The notes under the pieces: generated by a model
Seen by the model: the letters and a program-made list of their open reading frames with translations, nothing else
Databases searched by the model: none
What the model was told of the DNA's origin: nothing
In this document: positions 17,853-26,019 of the stretch, one piece after another
Layout: each line of letters opens with the position of its first letter
How positions within the stretch are numbered: the first letter of the stretch is position 1
Made by a program: the position numbers and the translations under genes
Source of the DNA: Duganella sp. BuS-21
GTDB lineage: Bacteria > Pseudomonadota > Gammaproteobacteria > Burkholderiales > Burkholderiaceae_D
Assembly: GCA_041874725.1 (NCBI GenBank)
Contig: CP097466.1
Coordinates: forward strand, 3,658,001-3,722,000
Direction: 5' to 3'
Length of the DNA stretch: 64,000 nucleotides

Positions 17853-19607
17853 ATGATGAAGCAATCCTGGTACGCGGCGGTGCTGCTCGGCAGCGCCTGC
17901 CTGATGAACGCCCAAGCCCAATCTCAATCTCAGTCTCAATCTCAGTCTCAATCTCAAGCGCCAGCCGCGCCTAGCGTGGTGGTGGCTGGCCAGCGCAACG
18001 CCTCCGAATGGTTCCGCGTCGAGAGCCAGCACTTCGTGGTGTACTCCAATACCAGCAACGACGCCGTGGCCACGCTGCTCAACCAGCTGGAAAAGCTCGA
18101 CTTCATGCTGCGGATTTACACCCAGCCCTTCATCAAGTCCAGCGGGGCCGAACCCAAGCTGACCTTTTACTACCATGACGGTGCGGTGGCGCTGAACGCG
18201 CTCGCGCTCAACCAGCCGGCCGACGCCATCGGCCTGTACAACAGTTGCAGCGCCGGCGTGCAAGGCTTCGGCGTCCAACTCGACGACAGCACCGACGAAG
18301 GCCTGACCTATCTGTACGAGGCCTATGCCCGCCACTTCGTCTACCGCTACACCGATATCCGCGCGCCGTTGTCGTACATCGACGGCCTGGCCCACTACTT
18401 CGCCAGCGTGCGCTTTACCGATGCCCAGATGTTGATCGGCAAAACCCCGCTCAACGTCGGCCGCTACCTCGGTTTCCTCGACGAGGGCCACCGCTACAGC
18501 CTGGACTACAAGGACGTGCTGGAGCAGAACGACTCGCGCGGCGTCAACTACGCCTCCACGCGCGGCATCAAGCTCGAATTCGCGGCGCGCTCCTGGGTGC
18601 TGATGCATTACATGTTGTCGACGGCAGACACGCGCAAGCGCATGGTCAACTACCTGAGCGCGGTCTACCGCGACATGCCGATCACCGAAGCCTTCGAGCA
18701 GGCCTACGGCATCAAGGTCGGCGACCTCGGCACAACGCTGTGGCGTTACCGCCTGCAGTCGATCAAGGTACTCAAGGTCGATGTCGCCGATTTGCCGGTG
18801 GCGACCATGGAGTTCAACAAGCTGCCGCAATCCTCGGGCGAATTCGTGCTGGCCGAAGCCGCGCTCAAATCCTGCCCGGAGCCCAAGGCCGGCGAAAAGC
18901 TGCTGCGCCAGACGGCGGAGGCGGCGAAGCGCTATCCATCCAACGACTACGCCCAGCGCGTGCTGAGCCGCGCGCAAGTGGACTGGGGCAATCCTCAAGA
19001 CGCACTGCCCTACCTGAATGCGGCGGCCAAGAAGCCAGATGCGGAAGTCCTCTACCTGCTGGGTCAGGCGCACCTGAAGCTGTCGCAGCCGGACCTTGCA
19101 CGCGGCTATCTGGCGCAGTCCCTGCGCCTGGAGCCGAAATCGGCCGAAGCCGCCTATGCCCTGTTCCAGGCCGGCGTGCAAGCGGGCACGGCGCCGGACG
19201 ACGCCACGCTTCAGGCGGCGATCGGGGCCTTCAAGAACGCGCGCGAAGTCAACACGCTGGCCCGGTCGGCGGCATTGGCATATGCCTATGCGGGCGACAC
19301 GCCACGTGCCCGCAACGCCCTCAAACTGATGGCGCACAACATACGCGAGCCGCAGCTGGCGGCCTGGGCCAAAACCTGGCTAGGCAAATTGACCGTGGGC
19401 GTCGCCCAGAACGAGCTGCTGGCCGAAATGCGCGTGCAACCGGCGGCCGGGACGGCTTTCCGGGAATGGACCATCGCCAACGCCTTGGTCATGCGGGAGG
19501 TGGAATACAACGCCGGCTTGCAGAACGCCCGCGGCCACCTCGACCAGCAAGGCGTGAATCCCGTCAATCCGGACCAGGCCCTGGGATCGACATTCGGTAG
19601 GCGCTGA
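17853..19607 (+). CDS. Exported TPR protein with a decayed peptidase-like domain
   Basis: The 584-residue product has a signal peptide (about 1-21), a Gln-Ser repeat at once after it (six CARTCT hexamers), a globular domain about 45-300 and TPR-like helices about 320-560. The first domain (EWFRVESQHFVVYSNTS, then an LYEAYARHFVYRY segment and GLAHYFASVRF) follows the outline of DUF1570-like gluzincin peptidases, where the matching place usually reads HEYAHHF. Here the HExxH zinc site reads EAYAR, so it should not be a working metallopeptidase. It may serve as a scaffold or binding protein in the periplasm. ATG 17853 (or 17856) is chosen for the signal peptide. Not in an operon. Confidence 0.75.
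   Translation: MMKQSWYAAVLLGSACLMNAQAQSQSQSQSQSQSQAPAAPSVVVAGQRNASEWFRVESQHFVVYSNTSNDAVATLLNQLEKLDFMLRIYTQPFIKSSGAEPKLTFYYHDGAVALNALALNQPADAIGLYNSCSAGVQGFGVQLDDSTDEGLTYLYEAYARHFVYRYTDIRAPLSYIDGLAHYFASVRFTDAQMLIGKTPLNVGRYLGFLDEGHRYSLDYKDVLEQNDSRGVNYASTRGIKLEFAARSWVLMHYMLSTADTRKRMVNYLSAVYRDMPITEAFEQAYGIKVGDLGTTLWRYRLQSIKVLKVDVADLPVATMEFNKLPQSSGEFVLAEAALKSCPEPKAGEKLLRQTAEAAKRYPSNDYAQRVLSRAQVDWGNPQDALPYLNAAAKKPDAEVLYLLGQAHLKLSQPDLARGYLAQSLRLEPKSAEAAYALFQAGVQAGTAPDDATLQAAIGAFKNAREVNTLARSAALAYAYAGDTPRARNALKLMAHNIREPQLAAWAKTWLGKLTVGVAQNELLAEMRVQPAAGTAFREWTIANALVMREVEYNAGLQNARGHLDQQGVNPVNPDQALGSTFGRR
17919..17954 (+). repeat. In-frame hexanucleotide repeat (CAATCT/CAGTCT x6)
   Basis: Six tandem CARTCT units encode Gln-Ser six times just after the signal peptide of the TPR protein. 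The unit is a multiple of three, so slippage would change linker length without changing frame. Confidence 0.85.
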
Positions 19608-19687
19608 TCTTCGGGACGTTCCACTGTCCCGCTGCAAACCTGCGAACGTATCGAACGACTTTCCGGTCTTTAGAGAGTAGGTGCGGA

Positions 19688-19936
19688 TTACTGGCCGAGG
19701 CAAATAATCTTAGTGACGTATTCTTTAGCGTTGGGCTTCTTCTTGGTCGCCCAGGCAACGGCCTCGTTGGCCTCGTCGATGGTCAGCACAGTCGCTTTTT
19801 CTTTGGACTTGATGAAGGAAACACCTTCAAACACACCCTCTTTGCTGCGCATGACTTTGGCGAACACCGGCGGCTTGCTTTCGCCGTCGGCGATCTTGTT
19901 TTGCTGGATAAGGTAGCGTTGGTCGATTTCGGACAT
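19688..19936 (-). CDS. Small hypothetical protein
   Basis: An 82-residue soluble protein, Lys-rich, beginning MSEIDQRYLIQQNKIADGES and ending YVTKIICLGQ. The segment TIDEANEAVAWATKKKPNAK looks like a helix; no transmembrane segment or signal is present. I do not recognise a family. It lies between the TPR gene (convergent) and the methyltransferase gene (same strand, 59 bases upstream). Codon use is less GC-rich than its neighbours, which fits a modest or foreign gene. Confidence 0.55.
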   Translation of the reverse strand: MSEIDQRYLIQQNKIADGESKPPVFAKVMRSKEGVFEGVSFIKSKEKATVLTIDEANEAVAWATKKKPNAKEYVTKIICLGQ

Positions 19937-19995
19937 ACATTTCTCGCACGTAAAAGGCGAAATATACGCTCAAGAACGACCTTCGTGTAGGGTTT

Positions 19996-20919
19996 TTACG
20001 CGAAAGCCGGCACTTGCGGGGCCGCCTGCAGCACGGCTTCATACAGAATTTCGGCCTTCAGCGACGCTTGCAGCGACGGAATCGAGCCGCCCGCGCGGTA
20101 CTGGAAGCTGACCTCCAGCACATCGCCTTCGCGCGCCTTGACCGGGGTCGCCAGCGGCAGCGTCATGTAATGGTTGAGCCAGTCGATGGTGGTCGAGCGC
20201 TCCTGCACCACCGCCAGGATATTCTTGGTGACGAAGCGCATGGCATTGATTTCGCCGTTGCGTTCCACCACGAACTTGCCCTGCCAGGCGTAGACCAGCT
20301 CATTCTGCTGGTTGAAATCGATGATGCTGTAGACGGCCGGCTGCGCCATCTCCACCGTGCCCGGATAGATCACCGTGGTTTCCTGGAATTGCACGATCGG
20401 GGCGTAGAAGCCCTCGAAGTCATACTCCTGCTGCAAGGGCTGGACGGCCATGATGACCGCTTCAGGCAGGAATACCGGCAGCGGGCCGCCGAAGCGCTCC
20501 AGATAGCGGCGCTTGAACGATTCGATGACTTCCACCTGCTTTTCGCGCAGCATGCCGACGTGGATCATTTCGCAGATGACGACATCGACCGGCTCGGGCG
20601 GCAGGTACTCGAAGGCGTCGGCATGGACGACTTCGACTTTTTCGCCGTTAGGATTCTTGGCCAGGAATTTGCGGGCTTCCTTGACCATGTCGGGATTGAA
20701 CTCGACGCAATACACCTTGGCCGCCTTGGCCGCCGCGAACCACGACAGCACGCCGGTGCCGCCACCCAGCTCCAGCACTTTGGCACCCGGCTTGACGGCG
20801 TAGTCGATGGCCGACTTGAAGCCGTGCATGCGGTTTTGGTCCATCAGCATATTGTGATGGTAGTGGACTGGAATAAACTGCCCCAGATAGCAGCTTTCAA
20901 TTTCGCGTTCGTTCAGCAT
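19996..20919 (-). CDS. PRMT-like class I SAM-dependent methyltransferase
   Basis: A 307-residue cytoplasmic methyltransferase. The SAM site is clear: VLELGGGTGVLSWFAAAKAA (about 50-69), then an acidic strand end YCVEFNPDMV and HADAFEYLPPEPVDVVICEM. The N-terminal half and the C-terminal beta-rich half (AWQGKFVVERNGEINAM, LEVSFQYRAGG) follow the order seen in protein arginine methyltransferases, and CEMIHVGMLRE sits where PRMTs carry the double-Glu loop; only the first Glu is conserved in place, so arginine methylation is not assured. Single gene. Its substrate could be a protein or a small molecule. Confidence 0.72.
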   Translation of the reverse strand: MLNEREIESCYLGQFIPVHYHHNMLMDQNRMHGFKSAIDYAVKPGAKVLELGGGTGVLSWFAAAKAAKVYCVEFNPDMVKEARKFLAKNPNGEKVEVVHADAFEYLPPEPVDVVICEMIHVGMLREKQVEVIESFKRRYLERFGGPLPVFLPEAVIMAVQPLQQEYDFEGFYAPIVQFQETTVIYPGTVEMAQPAVYSIIDFNQQNELVYAWQGKFVVERNGEINAMRFVTKNILAVVQERSTTIDWLNHYMTLPLATPVKAREGDVLEVSFQYRAGGSIPSLQASLKAEILYEAVLQAAPQVPAFA

Positions 20920-21028
20920 GGTCGTCCCTTGGTGAGTGCTCTGGGACCATTATCGTTAATATTGTTGACGCACCATGCGCGGAACTGCACACAAAACACC
21001 CGCCAATTCCTTTTTCAGGCACTGCACG

Positions 21029-21394
21029 TTAGGTGAACGCGGAGCCGGGGAGGTTGAATCGCATGGACAATGCGGAAATTTGCTCTTCGCCAAGCCTACG
21101 GGAGCCATTCAGCACTGCAGCGACCACGTCGGCATTGCCTATTTCCGGCAATTCGCTCAGCGCAAGAGCATGCTGATCCAACAAAAACTGCACCATTGCA
21201 GAAGGAGATACATTTTGTTGCGGATACTGCAATGCCTCGTAGGCCGCAATCATTTCACTAAGAACTTCCAGGCGATCCGCAAACGGATGACTCTCGCGTG
21301 CGGCCCCAGCGTCCAGCAACTCTCCCAAAGTAACAATTGCCCGTTCATACTCCGCTTCGCTTGAGATTGCTTGCGCAAGCACTATGGTTTCCAT
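21029..21394 (-). CDS. higA: HigA-type antitoxin (HTH)
   Basis: The antitoxin of a type II toxin-antitoxin pair, 121 residues. The C-terminal half has the Xre-like HTH of HigA proteins that pair with HigB: MVQFLLDQHALALSELPEIG, then VVAAVLNGSRRLGEEQISAL and MRFNLPGSAF. An AAGGAG Shine-Dalgarno sits upstream of ATG 21394. The gene starts inside the 3' end of the toxin gene (13-base overlap), in toxin-first order, typical for higBA. It should bind and neutralise the toxin and repress the shared promoter. Confidence 0.85.
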   Translation of the reverse strand: METIVLAQAISSEAEYERAIVTLGELLDAGAARESHPFADRLEVLSEMIAAYEALQYPQQNVSPSAMVQFLLDQHALALSELPEIGNADVVAAVLNGSRRLGEEQISALSMRFNLPGSAFT

Positions 21395-21678
21395 GCGTCG
21401 TACTCCTTATGGGTGAACACATCGCGAACGAAGATTTTCTTTTGATTGAATCGAACGATGGTCACTACACGATATTTATTGCCGCCGACATTAAAGACGT
21501 AATAATCCGCCACTTTGTCGACCGAGGGAAATACTGACTTGAGATCCGCATAGCTCCCAAACTCCCGAGACTCAATTGCTTTTCGCCACGCCTGCAAAGG
21601 AGTGTCCGCACCCGCGTGCACGGAACCAAATTTAACAAGTATTTTATTTGAGATAACGCGCAGAGCGCAGTATCCCAA
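21382..21678 (-). CDS. higB: HigB-type mRNA interferase toxin
   Basis: A RelE-fold ribosome-dependent mRNA endonuclease, 98 residues. Family hallmarks are RVISNKILVKFG, then ADTPLQAWRKAIESREFGSY, VDKVADYYVFNVGGNKYRVV and KKIFVRDVFTHKEYDAW. No ATG lies in a good place: the frame starts at TTG 21678 and the family start would be about five codons later at a CTG (21663), so the true start is open. The gene region is AT-richer than its neighbours, as expected for a mobile toxin-antitoxin module. Confidence 0.83.
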   Translation of the reverse strand: MGYCALRVISNKILVKFGSVHAGADTPLQAWRKAIESREFGSYADLKSVFPSVDKVADYYVFNVGGNKYRVVTIVRFNQKKIFVRDVFTHKEYDAWKP

Positions 21679-21744
21679 TGACAGTATAACTACGCGTCGA
21701 TTTGCGTCAAACGAAGCTCGATGTAACCTTAACGGCGCCTGTAC

Positions 21745-22422
21745 TTACTTCTTCGCAAGGAAGGCGTTGATGGTTTTGGCGATCCAGGGCTTGTCGGCCT
21801 TGGTGGCGAATTCGGCGGCGGTGAGGTGGAAGCCGCCGTCTTTCAGCGTGGCGTCGGCGCCCTGGTCGAGCAGAAGTGCGACCACGTCTTCCTGGCCTTC
21901 GCGGGCGGCGATCATCAGCGGCGTCATGCCGGACGGTGTTTCGGCGTCGATGTAGGCGTGCTTGTCGAGCAGGATGGTGGTGATTTCCACGCTGCCAGCG
22001 GCGGCCGCGTAATGTAATGCGGTCCAGCCTTTCTGATTGACCTGGGCGCCGCGCTTGATCAGTTCCAGCAGCGCCGTCTTGTTCTGGCGGAAGGCTGCCA
22101 TCATCAAGGCCGTGTTGCCGTTCGGCGCCTTGGCTTCGAGGTCGATGCCGGGTTGATTCATGAGCAGCTGGGCGACCTTCGGCGCTTCGTAGCGCATGGC
22201 GACGATCAGGCCGGTTTCGCCGTTGGCGTCGCGCACGTTGGGATTGACGCCGCGCGCAATCGCTTGCGCCACGCGGCTGGCGCCGTCCAGTTGCGCGGCG
22301 CGGAAGAACTCTACTGTTTCATCGCGCAGCTGTTCGGCTGCTTTGTCGGCCAGCGCCGGCGTAGTCAGAGAGGCCAGGCCGAGGCCCAGCGCCAACACCG
22401 CAAGACGCCGCGCCGCCCGCAT
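21745..22422 (-). CDS. Exported ankyrin repeat protein
   Basis: A 225-residue protein with a Sec signal peptide (about 1-25, ALADKAAEQ) and five ankyrin repeats: for example ANGETGLIVAMRYEAPKVAQ, PNGNTALMMAAFRQNKTALL, KGWTALHYAAAAGSVEITTI and SGMTPLMIAAREGQEDVVAL. Ankyrin repeats bind other proteins, here in the periplasm; the partner is unknown. The ATG shares one base with the tatD stop (TGATG), so it is translated with tatD, an arrangement found in many Burkholderiales. Confidence 0.87.
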   Translation of the reverse strand: MRAARRLAVLALGLGLASLTTPALADKAAEQLRDETVEFFRAAQLDGASRVAQAIARGVNPNVRDANGETGLIVAMRYEAPKVAQLLMNQPGIDLEAKAPNGNTALMMAAFRQNKTALLELIKRGAQVNQKGWTALHYAAAAGSVEITTILLDKHAYIDAETPSGMTPLMIAAREGQEDVVALLLDQGADATLKDGGFHLTAAEFATKADKPWIAKTINAFLAKK

Positions 22423-23201
22423 CAGGCCGCCACGTTGAACAGGCGACGGAAATTGGCCGTGGTCTGCGCAGCCACTTCCTCCACCGTCACGCCCTTGAGC
22501 TTGGCAATATACTCCGCCACGTGCGCCACAAAGCCCGGCTCATTCATCTTGCCGCGATGCGGCATCGGCGCCAGGTAAGGCGAATCGGTTTCGATCAGGA
22601 CGCGGTCCAGCGGCAGTTCCAGCGCCACCGCCTGCAGATCCCTGGCGCTCTTGAAGGTCACGATGCCGGAGAAGGAGATATAAAAGCCCATCTCGATGGC
22701 CGCGCGCGCCACTTCCAGCGATTCGGTAAAGCAGTGCATCACACCCGCCACGCCGCCCGCCTCGGTGCCGGCGCCTTCCTCGCGCATGATACGTATCGTA
22801 TCTTCGCTGGCCGCGCGGGTATGGATGATCAGCGGCTTGCGCGTGATGCGCGACGCCTTGATGTGCGTGCGGAAACGCTCGCGCTGCCATTCCAGGTCGC
22901 CCTGCAGGCGGAAGTAATCCAGCCCGGTCTCGCCGATGGCGATAATCTTCGGATCGTCGGCCAGCTGCACCAGCTGCTCCACCGACGGTTCCGGCGTGTC
23001 TTCATAGTCCGGATGCACGCCGACCGAGGCGTAAATGTGCGGATACTGATGAGCCAGCGCCAGCACCTGCGGGAAATCCGGCAAGTCGACCGACACGCAC
23101 AAGGCATGGGTCACCTTGTTGTCGGCCATCTTGGCGAGGATTTCGGGCATGCGAGCGGCCAGCTCAGGAAAATTGATGTGGCAATGAGAGTCGATATACA
23201 T
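22422..23201 (-). CDS. tatD: TatD-family metal-dependent hydrolase (DNase)
   Basis: A cytoplasmic amidohydrolase-fold nuclease, 259 residues. Metal ligands are visible in the usual places: MYIDSHCHINF (HxH), IGETGLDYF (Glu), LIIHTRAASED (His), GVMHCFTES (His) and ETDSPYLAP (Asp). ATG 23201 is chosen because the HxH motif should lie at residues 6-8; the frame is open 20 codons upstream. It overlaps the ankyrin gene start by one base. In relatives tatD usually follows pilZ directly; here 2.4 kb separates them. Confidence 0.93.
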   Translation of the reverse strand: MYIDSHCHINFPELAARMPEILAKMADNKVTHALCVSVDLPDFPQVLALAHQYPHIYASVGVHPDYEDTPEPSVEQLVQLADDPKIIAIGETGLDYFRLQGDLEWQRERFRTHIKASRITRKPLIIHTRAASEDTIRIMREEGAGTEAGGVAGVMHCFTESLEVARAAIEMGFYISFSGIVTFKSARDLQAVALELPLDRVLIETDSPYLAPMPHRGKMNEPGFVAHVAEYIAKLKGVTVEEVAAQTTANFRRLFNVAA

Positions 23202-23345
23202 GCGGGAATTATAAGCGATACCGCCGCCGGCTCCCCTGTGGAAGCGATGCGACGCCGCCAAGCAAAAAGCTTTTCAACTTGCCAATTGTCAGGTTAATAT
23301 TCGACACATATTACGTAATAACGTTACGACAAAAAAAGGAGACCC

Positions 23346-24554
23346 ATGAGTACTACCGAAATTTTCCTGCTGGCGATGCTGCTGATCTTCGTCGTCCCCT
23401 ACCTGATCTGGCGCCTGTTCCGAACCGACTACTTCGCCCCGCTGGTCATCGTGCAAATCATCATGGGCATCGTGCTGGGCCCTGGCGTCATGGGCAACCT
23501 GTTCCCTGAATACCATAAATTCGTCTTCAATCCCGATGTCGTGAAAACCCTGAGCGGCATCGCGATGTGGGGTGTCATGCTATTTGTGATGCTGGCCGGC
23601 ATCGAACTAGACCTGAAAAAAACCTGGCAATATCGCCGCGAAAGCATCACCACGGCCGGCATGTCGCTCTGTGTGCCGCTGATCTTCGGCTGCGCCGCCG
23701 CCCTGCTACTGATGAACTACGAAGGCTGGATGGGCGTGAAAGCGGCCAAATGGCAATTCATGGTCGGCACCGGCATGGCCTGCGCCGTCACCGCGCTGCC
23801 GGTGCTGGTGCTGCTGCTGGAAAAACTGGACATCCTGCGCCAGCCGATGGGCCAGCGCATCCTGCGCTACGCCAGCCTGGACGACGTCGCCATCTGGGGC
23901 GTGCTAGCGCTGATCATGCTCGATTGGGAGCGCGTCGGCCGCCAAGCCGCCTTCCTGGTCGGCTTCGCCCTGCTGACCTACGCTTTCCGCAAACTGATGG
24001 TCCGTCTGCAAAAGAATGACCGCTGGGCCGCCGCCATGATCTGGCTGATCGCCTGCGCCTTCACAGCGGACTGGGCCGGCCTGCACTACATGGTTGGCGC
24101 CTTCCTGGCCGGCGTGGTGATGGATGCCGAATGGTTCGGCCAGGAAGAGCTGGACGCGCTGTTCAAGAACGTGCTGCTGGTGCTGATGCCGGTGTTCTTC
24201 CTGAGTACCGGCCTGCGCACCAAGTGGGACATGGGCGGCGCCTCGGTGTTCTTCGTCGGCGGCCTGTTGCTGTTCGCCTCGGTCGGCGGCAAACTGGCCG
24301 GCGCCCACCTGGCCGGCAAGATCCTGAAATGGAAGGATGGTGAAGCCTCGATCATCGGCTGGCTGCTGCAATCGAAGGGCCTGATTGAAATCATCTTCGC
24401 CAACATCCTGCTGGACAAGCAAATCATCACCAGCGAGACCTTCACCGCGCTGCTGCTGATGGCAATCGGCAGTACCATGTTGACGATTCCTGTCGTGCAC
24501 CCTAAACTCAATCGTGCACAGAATCGTGGACTGGTGGGTCAAGCCAGCTCCTGA
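23346..24554 (+). CDS. CPA2-family cation:proton antiporter
   Basis: A Kef/NapA-like antiporter of the inner membrane with about 12 hydrophobic segments over 402 residues and no C-terminal RCK/TrkA domain. Typical places are IIMGIVLGPGVMG (about 37-49), MLFVMLAGIELDLKKTW (about 78-94), LDDVAIWGVLALIMLD (about 178-193) and HYMVGAFLAGVVMDAEWF. The Asp pair of LDDVA is where the ion-binding aspartates are expected. A strong AAAGGAGACCC leader precedes the ATG. The kfrA-like gene follows 19 bases later on the same strand, so the two are probably one operon. Na+ or K+ specificity is open. Confidence 0.88.
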   Translation: MSTTEIFLLAMLLIFVVPYLIWRLFRTDYFAPLVIVQIIMGIVLGPGVMGNLFPEYHKFVFNPDVVKTLSGIAMWGVMLFVMLAGIELDLKKTWQYRRESITTAGMSLCVPLIFGCAAALLLMNYEGWMGVKAAKWQFMVGTGMACAVTALPVLVLLLEKLDILRQPMGQRILRYASLDDVAIWGVLALIMLDWERVGRQAAFLVGFALLTYAFRKLMVRLQKNDRWAAAMIWLIACAFTADWAGLHYMVGAFLAGVVMDAEWFGQEELDALFKNVLLVLMPVFFLSTGLRTKWDMGGASVFFVGGLLLFASVGGKLAGAHLAGKILKWKDGEASIIGWLLQSKGLIEIIFANILLDKQIITSETFTALLLMAIGSTMLTIPVVHPKLNRAQNRGLVGQASS

Positions 24555-24573
24555 GCTTTAAAAGGATAGAAAC

Positions 24574-25128
24574 ATGGCGCGTACCGGATTAACGAAATCA
24601 CAAGTCAGAACAACGCGGGACCAGTTGCTGGCTGAGGGACGCTATCCCTCCGTTGATGCGGTGCGCCATGCGCTCGGCGACACCGGCTCCAAGTCGACCA
24701 TCCACAAGTACCTGAAGGAACTGGCGGAGGAAGGCAACGGACCCGGTCTCAAGCGCGACGACACCGCGCGCAGCCTGCAAACGCTGGTCGAACAGCTGTC
24801 CGACCGGTTGCACCTGGACGCCGAGCAGCGCTTCCAGGCGCTGTGCGCGGAATACGAAGAACAGCTGGAACAGAAGGAGTTGGAACTGATCCAGCTGCGC
24901 CGCCAGGTGGCCCAACTGAGCGAGCGCGTGCAGGAACTGGAAGTGGATGCCTACGCCAGCCAGCCGCACGACCACGGCTTCGGCCACTTCTCCCACCTGC
25001 AGTCCAGCCTGCGTTGCGGCTTGAACGACAACACGCCGTTCAGCATGTTGATGAATGGCGGCCGCTCAGCGGTGGTCGACTTCGACAGCCCGCAAATCCA
25101 CCTTACGCCACGCGTTTTCCAAGGATAA
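24574..25128 (+). CDS. KfrA-like DNA-binding protein
   Basis: A 184-residue protein with the KfrA N-terminal helix-turn-helix (GLTKSQVRTTRDQLLAEGRY, then PSVDAVRHALGDTGSKSTIH, about 5-45) and a coiled coil about 75-130 (AEQRFQALCAEYEEQLEQKE). KfrA is known as a plasmid-borne repressor and nucleoid-like protein; chromosomal short forms like this occur in Burkholderiales. It may autoregulate the antiporter operon. The C-terminal 50 residues (PHDHGFGHFSHLQ onward) are not part of the known family. Its end overlaps the convergent GNAT gene by 26 bases. Confidence 0.8.
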   Translation: MARTGLTKSQVRTTRDQLLAEGRYPSVDAVRHALGDTGSKSTIHKYLKELAEEGNGPGLKRDDTARSLQTLVEQLSDRLHLDAEQRFQALCAEYEEQLEQKELELIQLRRQVAQLSERVQELEVDAYASQPHDHGFGHFSHLQSSLRCGLNDNTPFSMLMNGGRSAVVDFDSPQIHLTPRVFQG

Positions 25129-25609
25129 TCAGGTCGCGTTCCACGCCGTCCAGATTGGCCACCTTGGGCAGATGCGCCCAGGTGTCAAAGCCGAACTTCG
25201 CGAACAGGCCGAGGCTCGGCTGGTTGTGGCCGAAAATGAATCCCAGCAGCGTATGCACCTTGATCTGCGGTGCGAAGGCAATCGCCTGCTCGATGCAGTA
25301 ACGGCCGATGCCCTTGCCGCGCCAGTCTTCGGCGATGTAGATTGAAATCTCCGACGTGCCCGAATAGGCCGGGCGGCCGTAAAAGTTCGAGTACGACATC
25401 CAGCCGAGGATCTCGCTGCCGGTCTCTTCCGATTCGATGATCCACAGCGGCCGCTTTTCCGGCGTATGGTCGTGGTACCACTGCAGGCGCGACTCGACCG
25501 ACACCGGTTCGGTATCAGCGGTCACCTCGCGCGAGGCGATGGTGGTGTTGTAAATGGCAACGATGGTTGGCAGGTCGTCGAGCGTGGCTAAGCGATGGCG
25601 AAAAGTCAT
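25103..25609 (-). CDS. GNAT acetyltransferase, phosphinothricin acetyltransferase-like
   Basis: A 168-residue GNAT N-acetyltransferase. It has the Pat/YncA layout: FRHRLATLDDLPTIVAIYN, then WMSYSNFYGRPAYSGTSEIS, the acetyl-CoA loop EDWRGKGIGRYCIEQAI (about 99-115) and FGHNQPSLGLFAKFGF. Related enzymes acetylate phosphinothricin or methionine sulfoximine-type amino acids; the natural substrate here is unknown. ATG 25609 is chosen from the family N-terminus although no Shine-Dalgarno is seen; upstream the frame runs on into the pilZ gene. It ends 26 bases inside the convergent KfrA-like gene. Confidence 0.82.
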   Translation of the reverse strand: MTFRHRLATLDDLPTIVAIYNTTIASREVTADTEPVSVESRLQWYHDHTPEKRPLWIIESEETGSEILGWMSYSNFYGRPAYSGTSEISIYIAEDWRGKGIGRYCIEQAIAFAPQIKVHTLLGFIFGHNQPSLGLFAKFGFDTWAHLPKVANLDGVERDLIILGKRVA

Positions 25610-25625
25610 GTGGAGGAAAGCAAGG

Positions 25626-26009
25626 TTACAGGGTGTGGGTGGCGCGCGATGAACGCAACGCGGCGCCGAGGATTTCTTCGATGCGCAGGCGCGCGCGCTG
25701 GCCGCTCTCGTCGTCCGGGAAATGCACGCCGATGCCTTGCGCCTTGTTATTGTGCGCGCCGGGCGGCGTGATCCAGGCGACCTTGCCGGCGATCGGGTAT
25801 TTATTGGTGTCATCCATCAGCGCCAGGATCAGGTAGATCTCGTCGCCGAGCTTGTACGGTTTCTGGGTCGGCACGAACATGCCGCCATTCTTCAGGAAAG
25901 GCATGTAGGCCGCGTACAGCGCGGCCTTTTCCTTGATCGCCAGCGACAGCACCGTCGGCCGTGGCGTCAACGGCACGGTGTTCGGATCGAGCGGGCTGGC
26001 AGCGGACAT
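25626..26009 (-). CDS. pilZ: PilZ domain protein (type IV pilus type)
   Basis: A 127-residue PilZ protein of the type IV pilus group that sits between holB and tatD in many proteobacteria. Seen: VLSLAIKEKAALYAAYMPFL, NGGMFVPTQKPYKLGDEIYL, KVAWITPPGAHNNKAQGIGV and HFPDD. The RxxxR c-di-GMP motif is absent, as in P. aeruginosa PilZ, which works through protein contacts in pilus assembly. A GGGAG Shine-Dalgarno precedes ATG 26009, and the gene starts 10 bases after holB. It is the last gene of the mltG-tmk-holB-pilZ operon here, since the expected tatD follows only after an inserted module. Confidence 0.9.
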   Translation of the reverse strand: MSAASPLDPNTVPLTPRPTVLSLAIKEKAALYAAYMPFLKNGGMFVPTQKPYKLGDEIYLILALMDDTNKYPIAGKVAWITPPGAHNNKAQGIGVHFPDDESGQRARLRIEEILGAALRSSRATHTL

Positions 26010-26019
26010 GAACTCCCTT

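Noticed and set aside
17919..17954. CRISPR-like repeat
   Set aside because: Units are 6 bases without spacers and in frame within a gene; a simple sequence repeat.
17760..19337. A 525-codon frame antisense to the TPR protein
   Set aside because: No recognisable domain and a repetitive Leu-Arg run derived from the hexamer repeat; the plus strand has a signal peptide and TPRs.
19612..19631. CGGGAC-N8-GTCCCG inverted repeat as terminator of the TPR gene
   Set aside because: Short stem and no T-run after it; chance is likely in GC-rich DNA.
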